Source: an uncultured Bacillota bacterium
Lineage (GTDB): Bacteria > Bacillota_I > Bacilli_A > RF39 > UBA660
Direction of reading: 5' to 3'
DNA: 39,239 nucleotides
NCBI GenBank assembly: GCA_947303895.1
Contig: CAMYZQ010000003.1
Location: 1 to 39,239, forward strand
The notes below the pieces were generated by a model. It was given only the letters and a program-made list of their open reading frames with translations. It had not been told where the DNA came from and did no database searches. Below are positions 15,022 through 23,670 of this stretch, piece by piece. The first letter of the stretch is position 1. Each line of letters opens with the position of its first letter. The position numbers were made by a program, and so were the translations under genes.

Positions 15022-17673
15022 ATGAAGAAGAAAAAATTACTATATGCCTTAGTCTTATTATTAGTGATTGCTATACCATTTACTGTTGTATTTGGTAAGA
15101 AAGCAGGATTAAACTTTAATTTCTTATCGAAATTAATGGGTAGTCCTGCTCAGGTAGTCTCTAATACATATAGATATAATAATGTATCATTTTCTATGAA
15201 AGATATATGGGATTCTGAGTCTACTCCTACATTCTATATAGGACCAAATGAACATACAGGTATATTAAGATTACAATATATACACGAGGCTCAATCATCT
15301 GATGGAAAATATTATCATGCTTATTGTATAGATAGAGGTATTTCTATAGATGATGAAGGTCATCCTTATATGGATGCATATGTTTATGATGATAATTTTG
15401 AAGGTTTAACTTCTAAAAATATTGATGGAGAAGTTACTGCTACACTTACTGCAGAACAAATTGAAACTCTTCAAGATATCTTAGCTTCAGGATATCATTA
15501 TTCTGAAGACCATACAAAATCAATTGATAGGATTAGTACTAGAGCAGAAAAAGAAAAAATATTTGTTAAACAAATACTTGTTTGGGAAGTAATGGGTGGA
15601 GGAAGAACTGGATTACAAGATGTTCCTGAAGCTTGTTCTATGGCTTCCAACTGTTCATATAATGTTATTATTTCTCCAAAGAGTAATTTACTTAGAGAAT
15701 ATAAAGCTGCTCTTCAAGCTGCTAGAGAGTATAGAAGTAAAAGAAAAGCTGAAGATACTTATGCTCCAGCACTATTCAAAAACTATACTATGAGATGGGA
15801 TTCAAAACAACAAAAGTATACAACAGGTGTTATTAGTAATGCACTTGGTGGATTTACTTCTAACTGCCATCCTGTAGATAATGATAATGTACAAGTATCT
15901 GTATCTAATGACCATGCTACAGTTACTTCAACTGTACCTGTTAATAATGTAACTATTAATTGTAGTTATGTTGTTGGTAGTGGTACAAGTAAATGGTGGT
16001 ATTATGATTTCCCTGAACATAAATGGTGGCAAAGAATTGTTAATGGTGAAGGTGGTTCAACACATACTGCATCGTTTACTGTAGGAACTGAAGAAGCACA
16101 ATTATATATTGTTAAATATAATCAAGAAGGATCTAGAATTAATGGTTCTAAATTTACTTTAACGTTAAAGAATGATCCGTCTGTTAAGATTAATATTAAT
16201 GGAGATACTAGTAAAGTATCATTAGAAAGAAGTGGTGTATATATTCTTACTGAAACTGATACACCATTTGGATATGATACAATCCATCAAACAGAGTTAA
16301 ATATTAATCTAAATACTAGATCTATTAGTTCATCTAATACAGGTGAAGTACAAGCAACATTTAATGATAATGAACATGCTTTTGAAGTTAAAGTAGTTGA
16401 TAATTATAAAGCATTTAATATTAGTAAGGTTAATGAAAGTAATCAACCATTAAAAGGCGTTACATTCAAGATTTATAAAGGATCTAACTTTAATACTGAA
16501 GTTAAGTTTAATAAGAGTAACAATGTGTATAGTTATTCTACTAATGGAAGTGTTTCAAGTATTGTAGACAATAATTATTCTACATATACAATTAGATTCC
16601 TAGAACAAGGTATTTATAAAGTAGTTGAAACTGATACTCCTAGTCCATATGTACTAGCTTCTAAAGAAGAAGATAGATCACATTATATTAAAGTAGGAGA
16701 TAAATACGATATATTTGATTGTAAGAATGATTCTACATGTAAGAATGCATCTTTAACTGTTAATAATACATTAACATTTAAGAACTATATAACTAAAGTT
16801 AATATTATTAAAACTGGTAATGGAGGTCTTCCTTTAGCAGGTGTTAAATTTGTATTATTAAATGAAGGAAAAGATAAGTATTATAAAGCAAGTAGTAATA
16901 ATGGAGTATATCAATATTCTGGAACTGCTAATGAAATAAGTGGTGCTACAGTATTTATTACTGATTCTAATGGTAATATTAGAATTAATAGTCTTCCTGT
17001 TGGAACATACTATATAAAAGAAATAGAAACTATTGATCCATATGTATTACCTGAAGGTGATGCGGCTTATACTAAGTTAGTAGTAGATATGAAATCTAAC
17101 GGACCTACTGTTAATAACAAAACATCATGTTCAGAAGGTATTTCTAATGCTACTAAAGAGTTTAACTTCTATAAAGTAGATGAAAATGGTAATTACTTAT
17201 CTGGTGGAAAATTCAAGATTCAAAGATTTAATGATGATACTAATAAATATGAAGATATTAAACTAGTATCTGTAGAAAATGAAGGTCAATATCAAGAAAA
17301 AGCAAATGTATTTAAAGAAGATGAAGATGGTAAAGTTCAATTTACTTTATCTCATGGTATTGCTACATTTGTAGATATGACTCCAGGAACTACATATAGA
17401 ATACTTGAAATTGAAGCTCCTAAAGGATATGAACTTGCTAATGTAGATAATAGTGCAGTTATTAAACTAGATAGAAAAGGTTATGCTAAAGGATCTGCTA
17501 CTATTATTAACCAAACTAAGAAATTAGAGGGCTCTACTGCACAAGCTGAATTAATAATAGAAATTCAAACTGGTAGAAAACTAATTAGATATGGTTTAAT
17601 TATTGCAGGTACATTAATTCTTATTGCAGGATTAATGATTGCATTAATATATATATCAAAAAAGAGAAAATAA
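15022..17673 (+). CDS. Wall- or membrane-anchored adhesin with thioester (TQXA-like) domain and four CnaB/SpaA domains
   Basis: 883 residues. Signal peptide (residues 1-25). An N-terminal thioester domain has Cys102 in YHAYCIDRG and Gln184 in FVKQILVWEV, matching the Cys and TQxA-type Gln that form the reactive internal bond. Four prealbumin-like domains start near 360, 463, 592 and 713, each with a first-strand Lys (IVKYN, ISKVN, IIKTG, FYKVD) and a late Glu (TETDTPFGY, VETDTPSPY, EIETIDPYV, EIEAPKGYE), the pattern of isopeptide-stabilised pilins. The C-terminus is EIQTG (847-851), a membrane helix (about 858-879) and KKRK, laid out like a sortase signal but without LPxTG. The ATG at 15022 follows AGGTGATT. 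Confidence 0.88.
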   Translation: MKKKKLLYALVLLLVIAIPFTVVFGKKAGLNFNFLSKLMGSPAQVVSNTYRYNNVSFSMKDIWDSESTPTFYIGPNEHTGILRLQYIHEAQSSDGKYYHAYCIDRGISIDDEGHPYMDAYVYDDNFEGLTSKNIDGEVTATLTAEQIETLQDILASGYHYSEDHTKSIDRISTRAEKEKIFVKQILVWEVMGGGRTGLQDVPEACSMASNCSYNVIISPKSNLLREYKAALQAAREYRSKRKAEDTYAPALFKNYTMRWDSKQQKYTTGVISNALGGFTSNCHPVDNDNVQVSVSNDHATVTSTVPVNNVTINCSYVVGSGTSKWWYYDFPEHKWWQRIVNGEGGSTHTASFTVGTEEAQLYIVKYNQEGSRINGSKFTLTLKNDPSVKININGDTSKVSLERSGVYILTETDTPFGYDTIHQTELNINLNTRSISSSNTGEVQATFNDNEHAFEVKVVDNYKAFNISKVNESNQPLKGVTFKIYKGSNFNTEVKFNKSNNVYSYSTNGSVSSIVDNNYSTYTIRFLEQGIYKVVETDTPSPYVLASKEEDRSHYIKVGDKYDIFDCKNDSTCKNASLTVNNTLTFKNYITKVNIIKTGNGGLPLAGVKFVLLNEGKDKYYKASSNNGVYQYSGTANEISGATVFITDSNGNIRINSLPVGTYYIKEIETIDPYVLPEGDAAYTKLVVDMKSNGPTVNNKTSCSEGISNATKEFNFYKVDENGNYLSGGKFKIQRFNDDTNKYEDIKLVSVENEGQYQEKANVFKEDEDGKVQFTLSHGIATFVDMTPGTTYRILEIEAPKGYELANVDNSAVIKLDRKGYAKGSATIINQTKKLEGSTAQAELIIEIQTGRKLIRYGLIIAGTLILIAGLMIALIYISKKRK

Positions 17674-17687
17674 TTTCTCTTTTTTTT
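17658..17687 (+). terminator. Terminator overlapping the stop codon of the adhesin gene
   Basis: About 12-bp A/G-rich stem AAGAGAAA/TTTCTCTT with loop ATAA that contains the stop codon TAA (17671-17673), then a T run. Confidence 0.9.
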
Positions 17688-17694
17688 ATTTATA

Positions 17695-17703
17695 TGTTAT
17701 AAT
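17695..17703 (+). promoter_or_regulatory. Extended -10 promoter (TGTTATAAT) of rluB
   Basis: TGTTATAAT at 17695-17703; RBS AAAGGGGA and ATG at 17728 follow. Confidence 0.65.
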
Positions 17704-17727
17704 CTTTATCGCAAAGGGGAATATTCT

Positions 17728-18453
17728 ATGGAAAGATTACAAAAAGTTATTGCTGCTTCTGGATATGCTTCTAGAAGAAAAGCAGAAGAATTAATTATAA
17801 ACGGTAAAGTAATAGTTAATGGAGATGTAGTAACAGAACTTGGAACTAAAGTAGATCCTAAAGATATTATTATAGTAGAAGGTCATTCTATTTCTTATGA
17901 AGAAAAAGAATATTATATGCTTAATAAGCCAAGAGAAGTTATATCATCTGCATCTGATGATAAAGGAAGAAAGACCGTTGTAGATTATATAGAAACTGAT
18001 AAGAGAATTTATCCTATTGGTAGATTAGACTATGATACAACTGGTTTAATATTACTTACTAATGATGGGGATTTTGCTAATAAAATGATGAAACCAAGTA
18101 ATAATATTACTAAGACTTATTTAGCTAAATTAGATTCTATTTTAACTAAAGAAGATAGTGAAAGATTACTTAAAGGTTTAGTTATTGATGGAGTTAAATG
18201 CATACCAGATAGAGTTAAATTAAAAGATATAGATAAGAAAACTAATAGATGTTTAGTAGAAATATCTATTCATGAAGGTAGAAATCATGAGGTTAGAAAA
18301 CTATTTGAAAAACTAGGTTATGATACATTAAAATTAACTAGAATAGCTTATGGAACACTTAGACTAGGTAATCTTAGATCTGGAGAATATAGACCTTTAT
18401 CTAAAGGGGAAATAAACGAATTATTACAGTTAATAAAAAAAGAAGATAATTAA
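17728..18453 (+). CDS. rluB: 23S rRNA pseudouridine synthase, RluB/RsuA family
   Basis: 241 residues. S4 RNA-binding domain at residues 1-60 (RLQKVIAASGYASRRKAEELI), then the catalytic domain with GRLDYDTTGLILLTNDGDF, where the Asp of RLDYDT is the catalytic residue, and RNHEVRKLFEKLG near the C-terminus. RluB modifies U2605 of 23S rRNA; RsuA would act on 16S. RluB is favoured for Firmicutes of this length. Its stop codon overlaps that of the convergent ferredoxin gene. Confidence 0.92.
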   Translation: MERLQKVIAASGYASRRKAEELIINGKVIVNGDVVTELGTKVDPKDIIIVEGHSISYEEKEYYMLNKPREVISSASDDKGRKTVVDYIETDKRIYPIGRLDYDTTGLILLTNDGDFANKMMKPSNNITKTYLAKLDSILTKEDSERLLKGLVIDGVKCIPDRVKLKDIDKKTNRCLVEISIHEGRNHEVRKLFEKLGYDTLKLTRIAYGTLRLGNLRSGEYRPLSKGEINELLQLIKKEDN

Positions 18454-18466
18454 TCTTCTTTTTTTT
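18435..18466. terminator. Bidirectional terminator formed by two overlapping gene ends
   Basis: GAAGAT/ATCTTC stem with loop AATTA, flanked by an A run and a T run. The TAA of rluB (18451-18453) and that of ferredoxin (18450-18452 on minus) both lie in the hairpin, so one element serves both genes. Confidence 0.85.
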
Positions 18467-18659
18467 CTTCCTTTACTTCTTCAATAGCAACTCCAGGACA
18501 TACGTTCTTGAATTCTTCTATTTCTTCTTTGTTTTCTTCAGTTATATTTTCGTTTTTAACTTCGATATCTCCTTCATCGTTAAATTCAAATACATCTGGG
18601 AAATTAGCATGACACATTCCACATTTTAAACATTTATTATTATCTACTTTTAATTTCAT
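18450..18659 (-). CDS. Ferredoxin, single [4Fe-4S] type
   Basis: 69 residues. The cluster ligands are C-L-K-C-G-M-C (CxxCxxC) and C-P further on, with the ANFPDVFEFNDEGD segment typical of Bacillus-type Fer. It carries low-potential electrons. The C-terminal third is Glu/Lys-rich. Start at 18659 is set by AAAGGAGATAA; the ATT-starting extension lies upstream of the RBS. Promoter TTTACA-N17-TATAAT reads on the minus strand at 18709-18681. Confidence 0.92.
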   Translation of the reverse strand: MKLKVDNNKCLKCGMCHANFPDVFEFNDEGDIEVKNENITEENKEEIEEFKNVCPGVAIEEVKEEKKED

Positions 18660-18680
18660 TTTTTTATCTCCTTTAATCAA

Positions 18681-18709
18681 ATTATAATCAATTAAAACCC
18701 ATTTGTAAA
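18681..18709 (-). promoter_or_regulatory. Promoter TTTACA-N17-TATAAT of ferredoxin (minus strand)
   Basis: On minus: TTTACA 18709-18704, 17-nt spacer, TATAAT 18686-18681. Back to back with the plus-strand promoter near 18722-18731 (TGTTATTAT). Confidence 0.8.
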
Positions 18710-18755
18710 TAATTAAAAAATATGTTATTATTTATATAGTAAAGTAGGTGATTAT

Positions 18756-19499
18756 ATGAGTTCTAGAGTTGAGAAATATTCAAGTAATGCTACTACTAGT
18801 AGTAGACAATCAAGAAATAAACAATTATATGAGGATTTATATAGTGATACTAGTTATTCTAATTCTGTTGTTTTAGATGATTCTAAAACTATAGATATAG
18901 ATAAGATTAGAGAAATTTTAGAAAATGAAAAGAAATATCAAGATAAGAAGAAATATAATCCTACAAGTGATTTATATGCCGATTTAGAGAACATTTCTAC
19001 ATCAGCTGATATAGATAGGGTATATGATATAAACGAGGTTTTAAAGAGTGCTAAAAGCAGTCGTGATATATTTGAAGATGCAAATGAAAGAAGAAAGATT
19101 CAAAGTAAGTTTTATAGTCATATAGATATAGAAAAAGAATTAGAAAAAACAAAAGATGCTTATGATAAACTTCTTCATGAAGAAACAGAACTTCTTGAAC
19201 TTATGAATACCTTAACTAATGCTACTAAAGAAGATTTAGCTATGTCTATGTTTAGTGATCTAACTGATGATGCAGTTAAAGGTAATACAGTAGAAGTTAA
19301 ACAAATAGATGATAAATCAGGAACATATAATTCAAGTACATTTATGTTTGATACTAAAGACTTTGATGATGAAATGATTCAAGATGAAGCAGAAGAAATG
19401 AAGAAATCAAATACTTTAACTAAAGTATTAATAATAGTATTTGTATTATTATTTATAGCTGCTGCAGCATTCTTTATTTGGAAATATATTTTAAAATAG
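18756..19499 (+). CDS. Tail-anchored, coiled-coil acidic protein, unknown function
   Basis: 247 residues. Ser/Asn-rich start, long charged helical region with a likely coiled coil (about 120-150: IEKELEKTKDAYDKLLHEE), acidic stretch, and one C-terminal membrane helix (about 222-243) ending WKYILK. No signal peptide, so the bulk is cytosolic. Architecture as in the proteins at 2266 and 20809. RBS AGGTGATTAT. It sits divergently from ferredoxin. Confidence 0.75.
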   Translation: MSSRVEKYSSNATTSSRQSRNKQLYEDLYSDTSYSNSVVLDDSKTIDIDKIREILENEKKYQDKKKYNPTSDLYADLENISTSADIDRVYDINEVLKSAKSSRDIFEDANERRKIQSKFYSHIDIEKELEKTKDAYDKLLHEETELLELMNTLTNATKEDLAMSMFSDLTDDAVKGNTVEVKQIDDKSGTYNSSTFMFDTKDFDDEMIQDEAEEMKKSNTLTKVLIIVFVLLFIAAAAFFIWKYILK

Positions 19500-19517
19500 T
19501 CATTTGACTATTTTTTT
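19493..19517 (+). terminator. Terminator overlapping the stop codon at 19499
   Basis: AATAGTC/GACTATT stem with loop ATTT; stop TAG (19497-19499) lies in the 5' arm. Its T run merges into the next promoter TGTTATAAT (19517-19525). Confidence 0.85.
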
Positions 19518-19541
19518 GTTATAATTAAATTGGTGATATAA

Positions 19542-19814
19542 ATGACAGTAAAAACAGAAAAATATGAATATAAAATAATTAAAGATTATAGAGATGCCTT
19601 TGATAAAGAAGAGTTCTTAAATAGATATACTGACTTTTTTGAAATATATGATTATATAGTAGGGGATTATGCTTACGGTAAACTTAGATTAAAAGGTTTT
19701 TATGATGATAAAAATAATAAAGCATCTAACATAAATAAGTTTAGTAAAGTCGATAAATATATCGAAGAGAACTGCGCTTATGGATGCAAATATTTTATTG
19801 CTAAAAAAATGTAA
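19542..19814 (+). CDS. yutD: YutD-family protein
   Basis: 90 residues. Matches B. subtilis YutD along its length: YEYKIIKDYRDAFDKEEF, RYTDFFEIYDYIVGDYAYG, LRLKGFYDDKN, and ENCAYGCKYFIAKK. It is conserved in Bacilli and its function is not established. Promoter TGTTATAAT at 19517; RBS GGTGATATAA. Confidence 0.9.
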   Translation: MTVKTEKYEYKIIKDYRDAFDKEEFLNRYTDFFEIYDYIVGDYAYGKLRLKGFYDDKNNKASNINKFSKVDKYIEENCAYGCKYFIAKKM

Positions 19815-19817
19815 ACA

Positions 19818-19826
19818 TGTTATAAT
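19818..19826 (+). promoter_or_regulatory. Extended -10 promoter (TGTTATAAT)
   Basis: Just after the yutD stop codon; drives the gene at 19852. Confidence 0.6.
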
Positions 19827-19851
19827 TTATATAGTAGGTAGGTGTTAATAA

Positions 19852-20721
19852 ATGAATGAAAATTTATTTTATGTAATAAATGAAGATGGTACTCCAGTTA
19901 ATGCTAGAGCACTTATAAAATTTAAATTAAACGATAATGACTATTTAGTATATACATATAATGAAATCAATGAAAATGAAATGATTAAAATATATGTTAC
20001 TGGAATAGCATTAGATTCATATAAAGAAATCTCAAGTGATGATGAATGGAATAATGTTAAAGATGCCTTAAAGGTATTTGCTAAAGATCCAAGTCCTCTT
20101 GGAGATAACTTTGTATCTAATATTAAAGTTCTAGGAGAAGAAATCTCTATTAGAAAACCAAAGAAACTATTAGTTTCTCAAAAGTTTGCTAATACACTTG
20201 CTTCTAAGTATGGTGATGAACCTGCAGGTGAACCAAAAACTATGGAACCTGTAAAAGAAGAAGCTCCAGTAGTAGAACAAAAAACAACTGAACCAGTTGT
20301 TAATAATTTATCTGAGAATGAATTAAAACTTGAAAAAACAATCAAGATACCTACATTTGAAGAATTACAAGCTAGATCAAAAACTATTCAAGATGCTATG
20401 AATTCTGTTACTAAAGAAGAAATCAAAAAACCAGTAATGGAAGAAAAAACTGTAGTTTATGATCAAAAAGTAAATAATAAAGATTATGAAGAACAATTTA
20501 AAAAGGATGTTGAACCAGTTTTATTAGATGTTTATGCTAAACAACAAAAAAGAATCGAAGAACTTGAGGAAGAATTATCTAAAACTAAGTTTGATTTATT
20601 TGAAAAACAAAAAGAAGCTTTATCTTTAAATAATGAAAAAGCTGCTCTTCAAGAAGAAATCGATAACGTTAATAAAAAGATGGATGGAATCCTAAATGTA
20701 ATTCAAGGAAATAAAGAATAA
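19852..20721 (+). CDS. DUF1292-like domain plus coiled-coil protein
   Basis: 289 residues. Residues 1-85 resemble DUF1292 (FYVINEDGTPVNARALIKF, DNDYLVYTYNE), like the small protein at 25687. A Pro/Glu/Val linker follows, then IPTFEELQARSKTIQ, a motif also seen as MPTFEELMEKAKEAE in the protein at 26005. The C-terminus (about 215-285) is a strong heptad-type coiled coil. No membrane segment. RBS GTAGGTAGGTG. Probably part of a lineage-specific scaffold-like family (inference). Confidence 0.7.
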   Translation: MNENLFYVINEDGTPVNARALIKFKLNDNDYLVYTYNEINENEMIKIYVTGIALDSYKEISSDDEWNNVKDALKVFAKDPSPLGDNFVSNIKVLGEEISIRKPKKLLVSQKFANTLASKYGDEPAGEPKTMEPVKEEAPVVEQKTTEPVVNNLSENELKLEKTIKIPTFEELQARSKTIQDAMNSVTKEEIKKPVMEEKTVVYDQKVNNKDYEEQFKKDVEPVLLDVYAKQQKRIEELEEELSKTKFDLFEKQKEALSLNNEKAALQEEIDNVNKKMDGILNVIQGNKE

Positions 20722-20746
20722 CTAGTGTAAAAGCTAGTTATTTTTT
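20719..20746 (+). terminator. Terminator overlapping the stop codon at 20721
   Basis: TAACTAG/CTAGTTA stem, loop TGTAAAAG, T run; the stem's first three bases are the stop codon. Confidence 0.85.
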
Positions 20747-20768
20747 GTTGATATATAAAGAAATAATA

Positions 20769-20777
20769 TGATATAAT
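20769..20777 (+). promoter_or_regulatory. Extended -10 promoter (TGATATAAT)
   Basis: Drives the gene at 20809; no clear -35. Confidence 0.6.
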
Positions 20778-20808
20778 ATTATTAGAATAGAGAAGTAGGT
20801 GTTTAGAT

Positions 20809-21408
20809 ATGGGAGATAAAATAACTTTCGCTGAAAATAGTAAGGCCAAAGCTTTAGCTAAAAGAATCGATGAAGAACTAGAAAAAGGAACTATTAGTGA
20901 AGATTTAGTAATGTATTGGATAAAATATAAAATCCATAATCAAGATGATAAATTTGTATATACAGAGTATCCAGATTATGAGGTAGAATTTGATGATTTA
21001 GTTCAAATTAAAGATGAAATATCTTATGCTGCTGTAATTAAGAAAGTTTTAGAGAAACAAAAAACACCACTTAAAAAAATGGCAGATAGTATGAGTAATC
21101 CTGCTTCAGAAGAATTAACACCAACTCGTGATATGCTTGCTCCTACAGTGATTATGGATCCTGTAGATCCAAATGCAACTGCTCAAACTAAAGAAGAAAC
21201 TACTGATACTGTAGAAGCACCAAGTGCACCTAGTACAGTTACTCCTGAAGTACAAACTATGGCAAATAAGCAAGTTAAAAAACCATTAACGCTTGCTAAT
21301 AAATCTAAGGCTAATAGTCAGGCTGGATTTGCAGAAGTAATAGCTCTTGCAGTAGTAGTCCTAGTATACGTTGTTATTATTGTAAATTTAATAATAAGAC
21401 TAAAATAA
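20809..21408 (+). CDS. Tail-anchored acidic protein, unknown function
   Basis: 199 residues. A soluble helical head (residues 1-95), a Thr/Pro/Glu linker (SAPSTVTPEVQ) and one C-terminal membrane helix (about 175-196) ending NLIIRLK, almost the same tail end (IIRLK) as the protein at 2266. Cytosolic bulk, membrane tail. RBS AGTAGGTG. No known domain recognised. Confidence 0.72.
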   Translation: MGDKITFAENSKAKALAKRIDEELEKGTISEDLVMYWIKYKIHNQDDKFVYTEYPDYEVEFDDLVQIKDEISYAAVIKKVLEKQKTPLKKMADSMSNPASEELTPTRDMLAPTVIMDPVDPNATAQTKEETTDTVEAPSAPSTVTPEVQTMANKQVKKPLTLANKSKANSQAGFAEVIALAVVVLVYVVIIVNLIIRLK

Positions 21409-21432
21409 ACATATTTTAAATATGTTTTTTTT
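21407..21432 (+). terminator. Intrinsic terminator
   Basis: AAACATAT/ATATGTTT stem with loop TTTAA and a T run, beginning within the stop codon. Confidence 0.85.
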
Positions 21433-21461
21433 ATTGTATAATTTAGTTAGGAGGTATGCTT

Positions 21462-22649
21462 ATGAAAGTTTTATCAGTTAATGCAGGATCATCATCTTTA
21501 AAATTTAAATGTTATGAAATGCCAGAGGAAAAAGTACTTGCTTCTGGAGTGTTTGAAAGAATTGGTATTAAAGATGGTTTTTATACAATTAAAGTAAATG
21601 GAGAAAAAAGAGAAAAGAAATGTGATTTACCAGATCATAGAGATGCTTTCTCTAAATTAATGAATGAATTAATTAGATTAAATGTTATTTCATCATTTGA
21701 TGAAATAGAAACTGTAGGACATAGAATAGTTCAAGGAGCAGACCATTATAAATCATCTGTTATAGCTACAGATGAAGTAGTTAAAGATGTGTTAGATTTA
21801 GCTAGTTTAGCTCCACTTCATAATAAAGCTGCTGCTACAGGTATTAAGGCTGCTAAAGAAGTTATTAAAGGTGCAGTACATGTATGTGTATTTGATACAG
21901 CGTTCCATCAAACTATTTCTAAAGAAAGATATTTATATGCTTTACCACTAGATTGGTATACTGAATATCATGTTAGAAAATATGGTGCTCATGGAACATC
22001 ACATAAATATATTACAGAACATATGAAAGAAAAATTAGGCTCTAATAAGAAACTAATTATATGTCATATTGGATCAGGTGGATCTATATCTGCTGTTAAA
22101 GATGGTAAGTGTATTGATACTTCTATGGGATTTACTCCAAATGCAGGATTAATTATGGGTTCTAGATGTGGTGATATAGATGTATCTATAATTCCATATA
22201 TTATGAGTAAAAAGAAATATACTAAAGATGATATAGCTATGGTTATTAATAAAGAAAGTGGTTTACTAGGTTTAACTGGAGAATCAGACATGAGAGATGT
22301 TAGAAAACTAGCTGATGAAGGTTCAGAACTTGCTAGAACAGCATTAAATATGTATGTAGATAGAATAGTAGATTACATAGCTAAATATTATTTTGAATTA
22401 AAGGGAGTAGATGCAATTGTTTTAACCGCAGGTGTAGGAGAAAATAATGCTGCTACTAGAAAAGAAATACTAGAAAGACTTGACTTTTTAGGAGTAAAAA
22501 TAGATAATAGTGCAAACGAAGAAATTCTAGGATATAAAGATGTTCATGAAGGAGTAATAACTACTGAAGATTCATCTATTCCAGTATACGTAGTTCCTAC
22601 AGATGAAGAAGTAATGATTGGAAGAGATGCCTATGAATTTGCTAAATAG
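21462..22649 (+). CDS. ackA: Acetate kinase
   Basis: 395 residues, full length for AckA. Motifs NAGSSSLKF (phosphate/Mg site), GHRIVQGAD, FDTAFHQT, AHGTSHKY, HIGSGGSISAV (adenosine phosphate loop) and TAGVGENNA. It makes ATP and acetate from acetyl phosphate in fermentation. The ATG at 21462 lies 7 nt after AGGAGG; an ATG at 21456 would be only 1 nt from it. No pta is adjacent. Confidence 0.97.
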   Translation: MKVLSVNAGSSSLKFKCYEMPEEKVLASGVFERIGIKDGFYTIKVNGEKREKKCDLPDHRDAFSKLMNELIRLNVISSFDEIETVGHRIVQGADHYKSSVIATDEVVKDVLDLASLAPLHNKAAATGIKAAKEVIKGAVHVCVFDTAFHQTISKERYLYALPLDWYTEYHVRKYGAHGTSHKYITEHMKEKLGSNKKLIICHIGSGGSISAVKDGKCIDTSMGFTPNAGLIMGSRCGDIDVSIIPYIMSKKKYTKDDIAMVINKESGLLGLTGESDMRDVRKLADEGSELARTALNMYVDRIVDYIAKYYFELKGVDAIVLTAGVGENNAATRKEILERLDFLGVKIDNSANEEILGYKDVHEGVITTEDSSIPVYVVPTDEEVMIGRDAYEFAK

Positions 22650-22662
22650 AAAAGAGAATAAA

Positions 22663-23619
22663 ATGAAAAAAGAAATATTAAAAAAGATAGAGGAGTTTGA
22701 TACTATTGTTATAGCAAGACATATAGGAGCTGATCCTGATGCTCTTGGTAGTTCGTTAGGTCTAAAAGATCTAATACTAGATAATTATCCTAAAAAGAAA
22801 GTATATACTATTGGAGTATATGCTTCTAAATTTAAATTTATGGGTAAACTAGATAACATAGATAATCTAGATGTATCAAATGCATTATTATTTGTGCTTG
22901 ATACTCCAAATCTAATAAGAATAGATGGTATTACTAACATAAATGAATTTAAATATGTTATTAAAATAGACCATCACCCAACAATAGATAAGTTTGGAGA
23001 TATATCTTGGGTAGAACCAGAGGAGTCATCAGTATGCCAAATGATATTAGATTTTGCATACTCAAATAACTTAAAGGTTAAAAAAGATGCAGCAGAAAAG
23101 TTCTTCACAGGAATAGTTTCTGATACTGGAAGATTCTTATATGATTATACAACTCCAAAAACATATGAATTAATTGCTAGATTATTAACTGAAAACAAGA
23201 TTAATACATCTGATATATATTCTAAAATATATTCTAGAGACTTAGATGAAGTTAGACTTCAAGGATATATTGAAGAAAATATGACTGTTACTAAGAATGG
23301 ATTTGGTTATATCATCTTAACAGATGAAATGATTAAGAAATATGGTGATGATACATCATATCCAGGTGATATAGTTAATAATTTAAATAATATTAATGAA
23401 GTATATGCTTGGGCTATATTTACTTATGACGTTAAAAACAACCTAGTTAAAGTTAATGTTAGAAGTAGAGGACCTGTTATTAGTAAAGTTCTAGAAAACT
23501 ATGGTGGAGGCGGACATGCCTTAGCATCAGGTGCTAGATTAAAAGATGATTCTAATGTTAAAAATATAATAAATGATTTAGATAAAGTATGTGAAAAATA
23601 TAGTAAAGCAAATGAGTAA
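22663..23619 (+). CDS. nrnA: DHH-family phosphoesterase, NrnA-like (nanoRNase / pAp phosphatase)
   Basis: 318 residues. DHH domain: ARHIGADPDALGSSLGL, VLDTP, IKIDHHP, VSDTGRF; DHHA1 domain with NYGGGGHALASGARL. This pattern and length fit NrnA, which degrades 2-5 nt RNAs and pAp. The first motif is HIGADPDALG rather than the more usual HxxPDGDALG. Start at 22663 is preferred; the longer frame would run 31 nt into ackA. RBS weak (AAAAGAG), 13 nt after ackA, so probably an operon. Confidence 0.88.
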   Translation: MKKEILKKIEEFDTIVIARHIGADPDALGSSLGLKDLILDNYPKKKVYTIGVYASKFKFMGKLDNIDNLDVSNALLFVLDTPNLIRIDGITNINEFKYVIKIDHHPTIDKFGDISWVEPEESSVCQMILDFAYSNNLKVKKDAAEKFFTGIVSDTGRFLYDYTTPKTYELIARLLTENKINTSDIYSKIYSRDLDEVRLQGYIEENMTVTKNGFGYIILTDEMIKKYGDDTSYPGDIVNNLNNINEVYAWAIFTYDVKNNLVKVNVRSRGPVISKVLENYGGGGHALASGARLKDDSNVKNIINDLDKVCEKYSKANE

Positions 23620-23633
23620 TTTGCTTTATTTTT
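23605..23633 (+). terminator. Terminator containing the nrnA stop codon
   Basis: AAAGCAAAT/ATTTGCTTT 9-bp stem; the stop TAA spans loop and 3' arm. T-rich tail interrupted by one A. Confidence 0.8.
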
Positions 23634-23640
23634 CATTATA

Positions 23641-23649
23641 TGATATAAT
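23641..23649 (+). promoter_or_regulatory. Extended -10 promoter (TGATATAAT) of ysxC
   Basis: TGATATAAT 22 nt before the ATG of the GTPase gene. Confidence 0.6.
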
Positions 23650-23670
23650 TTTTGCACGCAGGAGATTAGT

